Assembly: GCA_008931825.1 (NCBI GenBank)
Contig: QXVZ01022122.1
Span: forward strand, 35,744 to 99,743
DNA: 64,000 bases
Origin: Phallusia fumigata
Lineage: Eukaryota; Chordata; Ascidiacea; Phlebobranchia; Ascidiidae
Reading direction: 5' to 3'
Position numbers and translations under genes: made by a program. Under the pieces are notes generated by a model. It ran no database searches. It was given only the letters and a program-made list of their open reading frames with translations, and was not told the DNA's origin. How positions within the stretch are numbered: position 1 is the first letter of the stretch; every line of letters begins with the position of its first letter. Shown here in pieces: positions 1 to 21,900 of the stretch.

Positions 1-786
1 CATTGGAATCCAGGCATATGCCAAAAAAGTGTAGCGAGACACACTTCAAATAACAAGAAAAGCGTTTTATATACCTATATGTCGTTGGCGAGTAAAATGT
101 TTGTACACAATGAGCGGTCGTACAAAACTCTTGCAATTACCAGATGAGTCTTGCAATTGTTAGGTGGCAAACAATGAACAAGAAAATAATAAAGTGCGTA
201 AAACTGAACTCTCCACATGGGTTCGACAAAAATTCCTGCTTATGTTACTGTCCAAGCCATACAGGCATTTATATGGTAGCCATGCAGGTATTTCTATTGT
301 TCATTTGTAGCCTTACAGGTATTTTGATGCATTTGTAGATCTAAACCAAACTCGTTACAGAATACACAGCTATCAAAAACGGTATGATCCTTAGTGTACC
401 CAGGAATTTCTTCACAGAGCACCATACAAGGCTGGACCATGGAGAGTAACACAGGGGTACCTCGGTTAGTCTGGACATTTTGTGTGAAGATAAATTTCAA
501 TGTAAGACACAGTCAATTGCACTAATACAGCTATTATTCGACGGTCTACCACATTATAATGATTCGTTCAAAGCACATTACATTTTTGCACACATAACAT
601 GAACAGGAATAGGGGTAAAGCTAGGAAGATACACAGACTACCACAACTCCACCACTATTTTTTTCATTCCAAGCTGCAAGGCATGTGGCCTTATGAGATT
701 AGTTTAGCGGAGAGATGGTCATTACTCGCTTCAGCATAGACAAGCACTTGTGCAACAAATATGATGAACTTTTTTATTCCGGTTCA
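1..786 (-). other. 3' flank / putative 3' UTR of the gamma-adaptin gene
   Basis: No coding similarity is visible here on either strand; the short open frames lack splice support or recognisable motifs. The stretch lies directly downstream of the gamma-adaptin stop codon at 787-789. A possible polyadenylation hexamer AATAAA (minus strand) is at 778-773, only nine bases past the stop, so the 3' UTR could be very short. If that signal is not used, the UTR runs further into this interval. Confidence 0.4.
773..778 (-). terminator. candidate polyadenylation signal AATAAA
   Basis: Canonical hexamer on the minus strand, nine bases after the stop codon of the gamma-adaptin gene. It is the first canonical signal after the stop. 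Use is unproven. Confidence 0.35.
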
Positions 787-9013
<8,227 letters not shown>

Positions 9014-9997
9014 TTTGGTTTAAGTGCGTCAACCCTAAGAAACCACCTTACCACAGGCCTAAGTACCATAAAACACAAACAAAGGAAATGTCAGCAACCT
9101 AGTTTCAGTTTGCTAGGTTTTTACAAGACTACGGTATATAGTAGTATTTGAGTTTAATCATAACAACCAACACCCACAACACCAGAGAATTTATGTGACT
9201 ACATAAAAAACCTGCAAACAATGTTGTACCTGAAGTGTGAAGTGCATCTGCTGTATCAAAGTCACCCAAATGGTGCTTCTCTTTTAAATTAATTTGTGGC
9301 AAAAACAGAAAACTTTCTGTTGACAAGTTAAACAATTAAGAGGGCAACATTACTTTTTGACAAAAACAAATAGTCTTTGCTTGATAAAGCAACATGCACC
9401 TGTCTGTACTATTTTATTTTGGTAACCAATAAGTCCAGAAAACCATATTTTTTTCAGCCCAGTAGCCTCATGGTAATTTTGCTTTTATTTGACTTGTTTT
9501 GGTCTGTTTATACTCCGCCAACTGCTGTTTTACTGTTTTGCCTCAGCGCACTCGTACGAAAACCGCTTTCGTTCAAAAACATTATTACTCAACTATATCT
9601 GGCATTTCGCCGGCATTCGTAAGTTTGGTAGAAAATCTTGCCAATTTATTTCCTTGTTTGGCGTAGATAATATGCATCTTGTCACGACAATTGACATTAA
9701 ACATCAGTAAAAACAGATAGTTTAAACAAACGCCAAATAAGAGACTGCAACTTACACGTTAAACCGCTTATGTGTTTGCTGTTTTATCAAAAAAACTTCC
9801 CAAACAAAATAAGAGGCCGGTCAAAGATTGTGACATCACAGTATCGAAATCAATCATGCAGAACGTTAATGTTACGTCGGATGATTGTGCAGTAACAATC
9901 AGTTGAATAAAGGTAGTTGAAAGTGTAAGCAACTTCCCACGTGGTACATAGGACAGGCCGAAAAACCTCGGCCAGAGAAGGCGAGAACGTCACTACT
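9014..9997. promoter_or_regulatory. Head-to-head intergenic region, probable shared promoter
   Basis: 984 bp separate the start codons of the minus-strand gamma-adaptin gene and the plus-strand RGS22-like gene. No convincing coding sequence is seen inside. The right part carries CRE-like half sites (TTACGTC near 9873 and ACGTCAC near 9987). It must contain or overlap both 5' UTRs and promoters; transcription starts cannot be placed from sequence alone. Confidence 0.55.
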
Positions 9998-12900
9998 ATG
10001 CCAAGGGCAGGTATGAGAAGTGTTTCTGTTTTTAAAGCTTTGCAAAACTTTGATTGTTAACTTGTAGCATATATACGGGACTTTCATACCGTCCTCATGC
10101 CTAACATTTGTCCCAACAGATCGATTAAAGTTCTGCTAATATTTATAAGTTCAAGTCCAGCACCGATTTCTCAATTGACTTGTAAAACATTTACAGGGCA
10201 ATCAGTGTCATTGACTGAGTTTCGGGTGTTGTTAAGAGATGAAAACTTCATCGATTACTTCAACAAGTTTGCATCCTTGCCGGTTTGTAACATTTATGGC
10301 TATTATTTCGTTAATACTTTCAACAAAGCAACGACGGAAACACGTTTCGCAGGCATTTGGTCAGTTGGTGACGTATGTTAAGGATTCTCAGGAGTTTTTG
10401 CTTGATCCCTCTCTTCCATCTGATCAATACGTAAGTTTTATCAATAAATTTACCGAAACATTGGTTGCTCTAAATTGCTCCAAATAAAGGTAGCGCCATG
10501 AGTCTTCTGTTGTGAAAATGATTTTTTAACACTTATCGTAGCACAATTACGTACCTCCTTTGGTTTGTTAGTTGCGGGCGCACTAAAAAGCAAGCAGGGA
10601 AATATATTTTTGTATTGCATGGTGTAGTTTATACAGTGCGCTTTTTAACGGTTGGTGTGCTTTTATTTTGCCTATTGACCTCTTACATATCATTTTGGTG
10701 CCTTGATCCTGTCAAAATTGTGCTAAAATTTATGTGATGCCTGCAGTATTTGATTTTTATTTGTAATCCCAGCACCTATAAAGCAACAGAACGCATGGGT
10801 TGCGCCATTTAGTGGATACAAGTGAGCGTGTTGGTCGCCATAAGTTTGTGGTTAATGTGTGAAAGTACCCATACGATGATGTGACGACATTTTTTTCTAT
10901 TATACAGGTATTGAATAGGAACGGTTTGTTGGAATGGCTGTGGAGAAAGCGTTTTTCTTATTTCGTGCGGTGTCGACTTTACAGCGAATATCACTTGGCC
11001 AGGAATCTTATCAATCATGATTTCATGAAGGACGACTCTCGCCGTTTTAAGGATTCTGGTATGGCTGCCGACTATTTCATATCTTTGAGGTGGTATTAAG
11101 TATGGAGGCATTGCGGTACCGCTTCATTTAACGCATTATACCCTTGCTTACAAGAGTATATAACTTTTAAATCTAAAACCACTTTAAAACACGAATAACC
11201 AAGTGAAAGATCTTTCTTAGCGGATGTTTGCTGATATCTGTAAACAACGTATTCGTTTTGGCTGAAAGTAAGGTCGTTGAAAGTAAGGTCGTTGTGTCTT
11301 AAGGCTTAGAAGTTACTGTTTAATGCCTGTATTTGTTATGCTTGAATCTCGTCGCTTGTATCAGACAAACGAGTTCTGAATGAAGCGCTGCATTGGATTC
11401 TGCGAAAGTGCTTTGGCCGCGTCTCGGCGATGAGGCGATTCCGCATGTTTCTGCGAAAAACCGACCAGGGTTACAAACTGTATCAGTTTTGGTTGGACAC
11501 CGAACGACTGTGAGAGATTGAATTAACAATGTGGTGTACTGTTGACAACAGCCCATTAGTTTTAAATTGTTACCTCACCCTTTATGACGAAATCGACAAA
11601 TAGAAAAGTTTTAGCAGCAAATCACTTTGAGCTAAAAATTTTATGATGAAATCATCAGCCGGATTTGCCATTTCACGCAATAAAAATTTCTTTTTCATCT
11701 TTCCACGTATCGACATACAGACTAAACAGTTAGGAAACTCATTGATTCGTAAGCTGGCGTGATTAGTCGTCTTCAGATAAAACGTCGATCGCGGACGTCC
11801 ATGGAAATCTTCAATCAAATCAAGGAGACGTACTTCTCAGGCTCGGGTGTGCTCAGTATTCCTCAGCACCTGCTAGACGCTGGGTGGCGCCATATGCCGG
11901 CCTCGCACCAAAAAGCGTCAGGTGACAACGACAGGAGGTCGTATGATTGCTCCTTTTCTATGATGATGCAGAAGGTGGGTAACAATCCCAACAAACCCAA
12001 AACAATAAAAGCGCAACAACCCTGTACGAAACGACCTAATTCATTTGTTAATGTACATAATTCAAATTTTATTTGGGATATTTTAACGATCTGATGCAAA
12101 GGTGCTTAACACCTTTGCTTTTGTATTTGTAAGGGGGGATTTTTAGGAACTAAATTTCCGGTGGGGGAAATTAGCTATAATATCGGTCAAAGGGGTCAAT
12201 GGAATAAAAAAAGGCTGAGTACAATTGGTCCAATATATTTTCCTCAAATTGAAACGGTGTAACACTATTCAATTTTAAGCCTAAATTCTAACGAAGCAAA
12301 CAGCACATGTAAAAACTTACGCTTGTGTGAAAAATGGTCAACAAATCATGTAATGTACAGATGTGTCTTGACCAACTTTGCAACTACTGGGTTCCACGGT
12401 ATGTGGTAGTCGCAACCATCACTGTTAACGACATGCAAGATGAAGCTTACTACTCTCTAGCAATGCAATACATAAAGTTCCGCATGACTGCTTGCACGAC
12501 GTCATACGGACTAGGCGACAGCAACGATGAACAAAGTGGTAAGTAATCATTTCCGAACTGAAATGAAACAGGTTTGGAGGTTGTTATTAGTACTTATGTG
12601 GTAAACTGGTAATATTTACTTTTAAATAAACCAAGATTGCTTATCTCACATACTTTTAAATGAATCAAGATTGCTTATCACATGAAAAAATTAAACCTTG
12701 CCTATTTGGAATTACCAAATTTGCCATTAGATCGCACAAGTAAACGACATTTGCGCCTCAAAATTGCAGCAACCAAATCTTAAGATTACAGAGACGCAGT
12801 CTGTTACTATAGTATTCTTTAATGTAGATCGAATGGGGTTTATTTGTTCGTCATAGCATACGCGACAAACGATTATTTTCTTGCTTTCACGTTTGCAGAT

Positions 12901-15900
12901 TTTGACGCAAGGTTTGGCCAAAACCAAATTCCAGGGATCGACATTGTGACACCAGAGGGCGACGTTAATACGGTTATCCAAACACCAGCGGCTGCTAAGA
13001 GGAAGCGAAAAACGAAAGTGTCGTTTGAATTGCATGCGCCACCGGGAGCATCCAGCTCCAACGAGGATGAGGAAACGAATGGGTTGGAAAGCAAAGATAC
13101 GGAAAAGCCAAAACGTCGAAGGTTGATAACTGTAGTTATTGTTGCTCCCTTCGGTGCCGTTTCGTCTAGTCCTTTTTCAACCCTTCGCCAGTATAAATTT
13201 GTTGGTGTAAAAGTGGACCCTGATCGAAAAGTTTTGGTTTTGACTTTATTACCACATAAGGTGCAAGTATAAGGTAGAAAGAAAAAATTTTCTCTTCAAT
13301 AACTTGAAAGCAGAACATTTCGACGAATGTGAACTTACGTGTCGATAAGCCAGGGGCCGAAATAAAGATTCCCTATTTTGTCCCAGATCAAAGCGTAAGA
13401 AATGGCGCGGTCGCCGCGGACCACGTTCCCCGAAAAGTCGTCGATCACCCGTGCAAGAAAATCAAGAGAACATAGAGACGCGTCCTGAATCGCCACGCTC
13501 CAATGAACCTACGCCAGAAGAGGATGACAGCGACGAATGCGAAAGCGCAGATGACGATGACGAAGGAGACAGATCCGGCTCCTCAGAGGACAGCGTCGGA
13601 AGTTCGGAGAGCTGGGAGGGAGTCCACGACAAGTACAGGAAGGGAAGCAAGGACGAGAAGAGTTTTAAGTTCAAGGAGAGACACCGACATCGATCCCAGG
13701 TTGCAAGGAAACAAAGATTCGAGCAGTTGCTCCAGACTGCCACCAACCGGCGAACGAGCGTAACAGCGAGTGATCCACAAGCAAAAGTGAAGACCAAAGG
13801 CCGAAGGAAGTCAGAACAGACGGTAGAGTGACGTAAAACTACCAGCTATGTAGCTTAGATTGGTTAAACGCTACAACCCCTCACAATCCTGCCTTTTTCA
13901 TTTTGAGAAATAGGATTTCTGAGGGTTTTTCTGTTGTTTAGTGCAGGTAGGTTACAGCCCTAAAACATCGTCCTGTTTGAACGAATAACGTGTTAGTGTT
14001 AGGGTCGGATTTAGATTTCTCAGTGGGGTTAATCGTGGTCATTTCTGAATATTACGTCCACATGTTGAGTTGGGTTGACATTTCGCACGTTGAAATAAAT
14101 CATAGTGACCCAATTGCACCAAAACAACCACCAAGCCGGAAATGGCTGTGCAACGTTATGTCAGTTTCTTTCCCAACAACAGATGAAATGGTTTTTGTTT
14201 CTGTTGTAGGTAATCGACAATGCCTTGGTGGACGACATTGAACTGGGAGGTACTTGGGAGACGACGGGTCCTTCAGCACAAGAGAAGGGAAGTGCTGGCC
14301 CAAATCCTCTGGAAAACATTGGAGGCAAAGCGTTGCTAAAGGTACGGAGGTGTAAAAGTTGAATGCAAGCTTAATGCAAGTTAGTAGCACAGGTCAAACA
14401 GTTAAAATCTTTGAAAACCGGTTGTCTTGGAAATGCGTTTCAGTAATATGAGTAAGCTGAATTGATAAAAGGCTTGAGCATTTTCGGTTTATAAGCTGTG
14501 TAGGCTCAGCAAGATACTAAATTCGACTAAAGCCACTGCTAAAGTTAACAAAGCCAAGCACTGCTAAAGTTAAAAGTAAGTTGTGCTAAAAATATTGAAA
14601 GACAGCATAATACAGTACATATATGCTAAAAATTTGCCAATGTAAATTTATCGACTTTGGTCCAGGCTGCACTTCGAATAAGTGGTCCGTCCAGTCCTGG
14701 CGCAGAGAACGAAGGTTTTCTTGGCACACCTGCAAGTATGTGGGACGCACAGTCTGACGATGCCAGCTCGAAAACATCGCGAAAAAATTCGGAAGCCTCT
14801 GATTTTAGTGGAAGCAGGTATAGGCATGTACAGTTGTGGGCCAAAACGAAGTTAAAATCAGCAGCTTATAGTCAGCTTATAGTAAAAGGCTTTCCAACCT
14901 TTTCTCTCGCCTTGTTGCATTTTTTGGAACGAAAATTTATTCTTGTTTTTGTTCATTTATTTTACTCTTACATACTATTGTGATCATATAACCAGCATAT
15001 ATCATTAGCAGGTAAAAAGTGCCGTGATTCCTTTGTGTTGATGTAAAGTCATAGTTAAATCGGAATTTTATTAATTGCAAAATCATGCTTGTTTAACTCC
15101 TGTTTTAATTAAATTATACTGGTAAACTAAATCAAGACTACAAACTATTTATTTACTGTATTCAATCTTGTATTAGACTACGGTCTTGGCATAGGTATTT
15201 AATTAGTTTCAACAAACTTTTGGGTTTACTAAATACCCGCCTCTTTTAAATCGCCTTTGGGCTAAAATACCACTGTACACTGACCTCCGACTTGATTAGA
15301 ACTTAAAAGTGGGAACCAGGGGTATATTTTGGAAGCTTTGCTTACGCTACAGGTGCTGTATTTTGTGCAGGATTCTTCTTTCTAAGTTATCTGGAGCCAG
15401 AAAGACAAGTCGCAAGGGTTCACAAGATTCCTTGGTTTCCACAGCAACTGCAGTTAATCTGCTTAAAAAGCGACGACCCGCTATACGTCAAAAGCCCAGG
15501 AAGACCAAGGTGTGTAGTTAGATTCGTCCAAAGCGAGTTGTGTCAATGTCAGGGTGTACTGTTTACCCACATTTAACCCAGAGTATTGTGAGCCCCTGGG
15601 CCACACACGGATCTTTGGTTGACTATGGCTGGCCTATTAAAGCTAATTTGGAATTACAATACGAATAAATGACATTTATTGTAAGAAAACCCTCTTTTAT
15701 TGCTTGGCCATATCGAACATTTTTTTGATGAAATACAATTATTAACATGCAGAATTGATTGAGGCCTTTTGACCCAGCCCTTTACAATATTTTCTGTTTC
15801 TCATGTGGCCCAATGGGTAAAACAATTGCCCACCCCTGGTTTAACACATCACAAACGGGAAAAAAGGCTAAAGGACTGTAATTTGCATTTTTCATGTGAG

Positions 15901-18900
15901 GTTCGTCCGTTTGCTTCATGTTTTCTGAGATATATTTTGGCGAAGGTAACAACACTGACGTTCAGTTTATCCGGGGAGGGCCCGACTGAGAACACGAAGC
16001 AGCAGGCACAGAAGGACGATAAACCGCGGAAAAGGGAAGAGAAGAAGAAAGCCCCGCTGAAGATCGCCAGGAGGAAAACTGTCTTTAAAACTATCGACAA
16101 AATGTAGGTTTAAAACTTTGATTTCTTTAACAAGTATAAAGCCCCCTTTTTAAATGCAATTTCTACGAACTTCAGTTGTTAAACACCGTTTTGCAAACAG
16201 ATCTTCTACCTGCGGTAAATTTCCACGTCTTATCATTTGTTTCTAGTCAGCGTCCTGTTTGCAGACAAATTGGGCTCAAATAACACCGGCATTGTGTAGT
16301 GGTTTACAAATAGTCAGTACATAAATTTTTTTACGAAAAAGGATTTGAGGAAAAACGTTACTGATGAAGAAGACGATCACCAGTTGTTCATAATCCGCTC
16401 GTGCACCAAGTAGTTCACTTTTAATAGACAAGTCGAAACTTTAATACCATGACCCTAAACTAAGCCGGGTCATTGCAGAGGCAGTATTTTGCGCAGTTGC
16501 TTTGACTAGTGAACGTTGCCCCATTGTGCTATTCTGTGCAGGTCAACACTTGTACAGCAAGTCACCAAAACCTATACGTTGAGAGATGACAACGACTACA
16601 GAAGCAAACCGGAGAACGAGCGCGTGATTTTGGCGTTGCAGACGGATCACGTGGCTGCCAACCCGTTTCGTCAATTTCTTGTGAACACGGACAACGACGA
16701 AATGGTCGACTACCTAAAGTTTTGGCAAGATGTTGAGTGTATTCGATGGGATTACAAATTCGGCACTTTGACATTCAACTCCTTCATTGCAGCGGTAAGC
16801 ACGATCATTAAGGTGCTTTATGATATCAGTTTTGGAGCTTAATGCGTCTTTAACGTTTTTAAAAATGAATATCTGTTTGTAAAAGCGTAAAAAAGTAAAT
16901 TTTAGGGAATTTTCTGAAAAAAAACAAACGTCAACAATATAGTCAATACAGTGCAAAAAAACATAATAACCTACGAAATTGAACTGGGAGGTGCTAAACA
17001 GACGCTCATGTATATCTTAATAAAGTGGTATCTGTCTTGAGGCTAAATAAGCCTTTTACTTTTTTTGCAACGGTCTACTGTTGGAGAATGCGTCAAAAGC
17101 GAAAGAAAATACCAGGAGATTTTCTAAAAAAACAAACATCAACAATATAGTCAATATAGTGGAATATCAAAACAACATCATAACCTACGCCATTGCACTA
17201 GGTCTAGGAGGTTCTTGAAACTTACACGCAAGGTGGTAAGCGATTCAAAGGGGACAAAAACGTAACCAAGGCCTTCAAAACTCACCCTTCGTCAAAATCT
17301 ACTTAGATTCGGCTTATCGTGCGCAACTACCTGCTTCCGCAATCACCCCATCGCATCGAGTCTCCTCCCCGACTTCGAACGGCGATTATTCACGAAGCGA
17401 CGTCACCCCACCTGCATGAGATGCCGTGGCAAATGAGAAAGTTGCAGATGGAAGTGCTCGAGGATTTAAAGTTCTGCTTTGACGCTTATAAACAGCAGGA
17501 ACTGCAATCGTTTTACAACGCAGCGGTAAAGCAGACGTAACGTGTCGTGAAGTAAACCAGGTTTTGGTGTTTGTTATACGACTGGTTTACCTACACACTC
17601 AGATTTATTCCTACTATTATTGTTTAAAAGCTGTTGGTGATTTAAAAATACAGAATTTGGGGCGGTGAACAAATTTTTACCGTTGTTCTTGCGAGCTGAT
17701 AATAGCCAAGCACATAAAACTATACAGAGACTCTATATATGTTTTGCTACTTGTATCGTGGGATGTTTAAGGTTTTAGTGTTCAGACGCGGGCTATGGGC
17801 TTGCGTGGAGAGGGTGGGTAATAGGGACCCTTTTCCAGTGCGTTTGATATTATGGGCATTGCAATTTGTATTTGCACAAAACAATGACAGCCTCGTACGC
17901 AGAAACAAAAACTGCTGATAGGAATACTTATGTTGCAAAAACCTGCCAAACTGTATGCAGCAATAGTTTAAAAAGATGGGTCCATTTTTTGTCTCTTTTT
18001 GCTGTGAATTATGACCGACCTTGGTCAATTATTTTCAGCCACTTAGCAAAATTGGGCTCTAATAACCTTATCCTTCCAAGGCATTTAAAACCGATGACGT
18101 TGTACCGAGCAGCAACCCCCTCCAGTGGCACCTCCCCGGTCAGGCCAACTTTCTTTCTGCCAACATCCACAAGCGGATTCCGGATGCAGCTCCACTTGCT
18201 CCCCGACTGCCCGAAAGGCAGGAGCTGCAGCGAAGTTCGGAAGAGGATGAGAAGCGACTGAAAGTTGAGATGAAACGTCGGATGGTGAGAGCACAAAAAC
18301 TTGCCATCGAGGGACATTTGCCAGGTTTCAGCTTTTTGCACCATTATTTTACCAAGAAATGATTTTTGGTTATTGAGCACTTTTAGGCTTCTCTTCTGCA
18401 TTTAATTTGTCTGAGTACACATAGTATTTGTTGTAACGGCCCTGACTTCTTGTTATTGTTTGTCTAGGACTTCGTGTATTTGTCTAGAATACCGGTAAAT
18501 GCAGTTTTGTCAGTCTTATTTTTATACAACATATTCTCTAACCAGTTTTCAAAAACAGTGCATTTACTGCTTTTTTTAGGAAATACAATTAATGTTAAAC
18601 TTATTTAAGCCTTTTGACCCGACCCTTCAGAATGTTTTCTTTTCTCATGTGGCCCCATGGAATAAATAACAACCCACCTCTGGTTTAGGAGGTCGAACCC
18701 TTCCACCACCCGCAGAATGTGAAAGAGATTCAGGCGACAGTGATATCGATGGCAAGACGAGAACACCGTCACCTCCGAAAGTAATCATCGGTAGGTGTTA
18801 TCACATTTCGCAATGACAATTTTTTACGTTTGATCTTTTTCAAGAATGGTAATACTATCTGTAAATTTATGTTTAAGAGTCATCTACGAGTTAATTTATT

Positions 18901-21900
18901 ATCACATTCTACCAGTCTAAGGTTGGTAGTTTAAATCTTGTTTTAGGGTGTGTACACTTATTTAGAAAACAACGTAGGCGACATTGCTCCAGCCTAAACT
19001 AATCCTGGTTATCAACTTCTTTCAAAACTTGTGAACTAATTCATACATATATCGTTACCATGGATTCAGAAACATGTCATGCTTAGGCATTTTTCGCCGA
19101 CGATAAAAAAAAAGTTTGTTTTTCGTCTTTGCAGCTCCACCAGTCGACATGAAGGAGTTAGCGTCGCGATCCATTAGACAATACCCGAACGGTACATGCA
19201 CGGTGACCAACCAGACGCGTATGAAGGTTGTGGAGAAGCACCGACAATCTGCTACACTATATCGACCTATCAAACGAGGAGGGCACTACGTGCGACGACC
19301 GCTTATTAGACCCACGTAAGATTTCCACGTTGTCGGTTTTTTTGTGACTCAGGAATTTTTTTATCGTGGTATAACGGGTTGAAAAGTTTTGACCTATTAA
19401 CAATTTTTTGTAAATTTAGGAATGGAAGATAAAAACAACAAAAAACTTGTCAAAAAATGGTGTTTTCTTGTAATTTGTTGGTACATAAGTTACACCATGA
19501 CTTTTTGGGACTCGCGATGCGTTGGCTGAAGCCAAACATCCCTAACATGATGCACCAATGCTTCAGCTCGAACCTTTAGTAGTCACAATCTTCGCTGAAA
19601 AAAACCCTACTGTTAAATTCATTGAATTGTTTTAACAGGTAAAAACTCAGTAACCTACAATTAAAAAGTATTTGGGCCAAAATGGTTTGGATCCACTGGT
19701 TAAACTTGTTGTTCAGGAACTTCAATGAGATTCTGCGCGAGCAAGCCCACCTCGAATTCTTCAAGCGCTACCTGAAAGCATACAGAGCGGATACTCCCTT
19801 TATTTTCTGGATCGCAGTGGAAGCGTTGAGAAACCTGGAAAGTCAGAAGGAACGGCAGAATAAGGCGCGCGTCATCATCAAACGATATTTTCACAACCCC
19901 AAGGTGCAAGCAACCAAGATGCTCCAATGCAACGCTGACATTATAAGGTCGTGTGCTGTGCAGTACTGAGTAAAGCAAGTGTTACTAGAAATAAATTTTT
20001 CGTGTTTTATTCAGTGCTGTGGGTAAATCCTTAAAAATGGCTTTCAATTTAATTTTATTATTTTGGACGATTCTTTTCGGTACCCTAAATAAGTCGTTCT
20101 TGTGTATAAAACAAAACAAAAAACAACAACCTAAGAGGAAGAAGAAAGAAAATCTTTTGTTTAGAGTGGGCGTTTTTTGTTGCATGATGTCAAACAATTT
20201 TGTCGAGACAAGTTTAAACAAGTCTTATCCGTTCTTTTAGCCAGGTAGGCTTTTCTCAAATCGACACTTAGTTAAACCAACAAATAAATCATCCACACCC
20301 CAAAACATTGTCCAAAACCCCTTCATGCAGGGAAATCCCCTATCTTGACGTGGTGACGACATCGATGTTGTATTCAGCGCAGTCCGCTATTGCCAAGATG
20401 CTCGAGGACCGGTGGTATAGGAAGTACGCAGACACTTTCACCGACTCCATGTTCAGCGGTCCAATTGATGACACGAATGAAACGAACGTGAAAGCCAATA
20501 AGATGAAACAAGGACACCTGGTAAAGAATTGTGTTGGAAAATTATAAATGTTGCTTGCGCAAAAACGCATAAAATAGCGTTATTAATCATTAGAGATATA
20601 CCTGTAAGGGAACTTGTACATAGCGAATACATTATTTTGCAAATGTTTTGAAAATCGCTTTCACTGACAGTTATGTTTTTAATTAGTCTGCGCTCTTCAA
20701 GTCCGTATCTTGTGTTTCTAAAAAGGCGTTATTGGTTGCAGTATATTTTTGTTGCTGGACGCTTTACACAGGGTTGAATCTGAATAGAGCCTGAGAACCC
20801 GTGTGTAACAAAGTTTTCAAGCGCGATGTTGATAATGTATTAGCACACAAACCTGGTTTAAGTGACTCTGGCCTCCTAATATTGATCTAATGTTGACTCA
20901 CAGAAGCGAGCTTGGACGATCTTCAACGATTTCATCAAACGAGCAGCGATGTTCATGCGTTACATGCGCGAAGAACGGTTTGTCAACAATTTTCGCGAAT
21001 TTCTAAAACGCGAAATAGAAAGAGACGATATCGTCAGACCGGCGGATGACAGTCTTCAATCAGGTAAAAAAAGATGATGTTCGTGCGTTTGTATCGTAAA
21101 CAGGATTGAGTCCTTTTGAGGCCCTTGGCACTTAAGACCTTGGTGCCCCACACAGTGATGGCTCGTGACTCGAATATAGGTGGGTGACGAGCGAGTTGGT
21201 TTAGCTGTCAGTGTAAACCATCCTCAAAAATTTTTGCGAAAGTTGGCTTCCGTTAGAAGCAGTATAATATGTATGAAGGAACCGCCAAGATGGCAGAGTG
21301 GGTAACGAGACTGCCTTGTGCGCTTAGGGTTGGGGGTTCTAATCCCACCCCGGTTGCTTGTGTTTCCCTGAGCAAAAAAAATAGAGAAACCCGACGGTTT
21401 GACCTAAACTGAAGTCATCAACTTCAAAAAATTGAAAAAATCAAACATAAAAAAAGTAGTTTGTTTATTTAGATGGAAGGTTTATGTGGTGTCCCTTCAC
21501 TTGATGCCCCAAGTCGTCGGTACTTATTGCGCTTAATGAGTAATCCAGCGTTTTTGCGTCAATCCGACTTAAAAATTGTAGATGTGGTCGCAAAACGAAG
21601 CAACCATATGCCTATGATCGATCTTTCTAAGCCAATGGGTGACAACACTGACAAAGAACGAAAGTCAAAGCAACGAATCATCAACGGACAACTGGTGACC
21701 TTTGACCTTCTGGAAAACGACCTGAGATTTTGGCGAGAAATCGAATGGTTCGCAGCTTTAGAATGGTGTATGGATGACTTGATTAATTTTTGCCTCTCGG
21801 CAGTTATAAAGCGATGAGCGATTGTCATTCGGCAAAGCAGAGCATCGGAGGGTATTCTCGGGAAGACGCCGACCTGCTTAAGTGGAAAGCGAAACTCGTC

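Noticed and set aside
11777-11921. Alternative reading of the sixth RGS22-like exon starting DKTSIADV
   Set aside because: It was phase-compatible only with exon 10908-11058 and left the next junction out of frame. The frame from 11767 matches the family (ERLRLQIKRR) and joins both neighbours.
13462-13797. 111-codon minus-strand open frame rich in Ser and Leu
   Set aside because: Antisense shadow of the acidic/Ser-rich RGS22-like exon 13387-13822.
18009-18401. 130-codon minus-strand open frame
   Set aside because: Antisense of the exon 18081-18324, whose plus-strand frame fits the gene's phase.
21284-21358. Functional tRNA gene
   Set aside because: The acceptor stem does not pair and the T-arm is irregular; only the promoter boxes resemble a tRNA.
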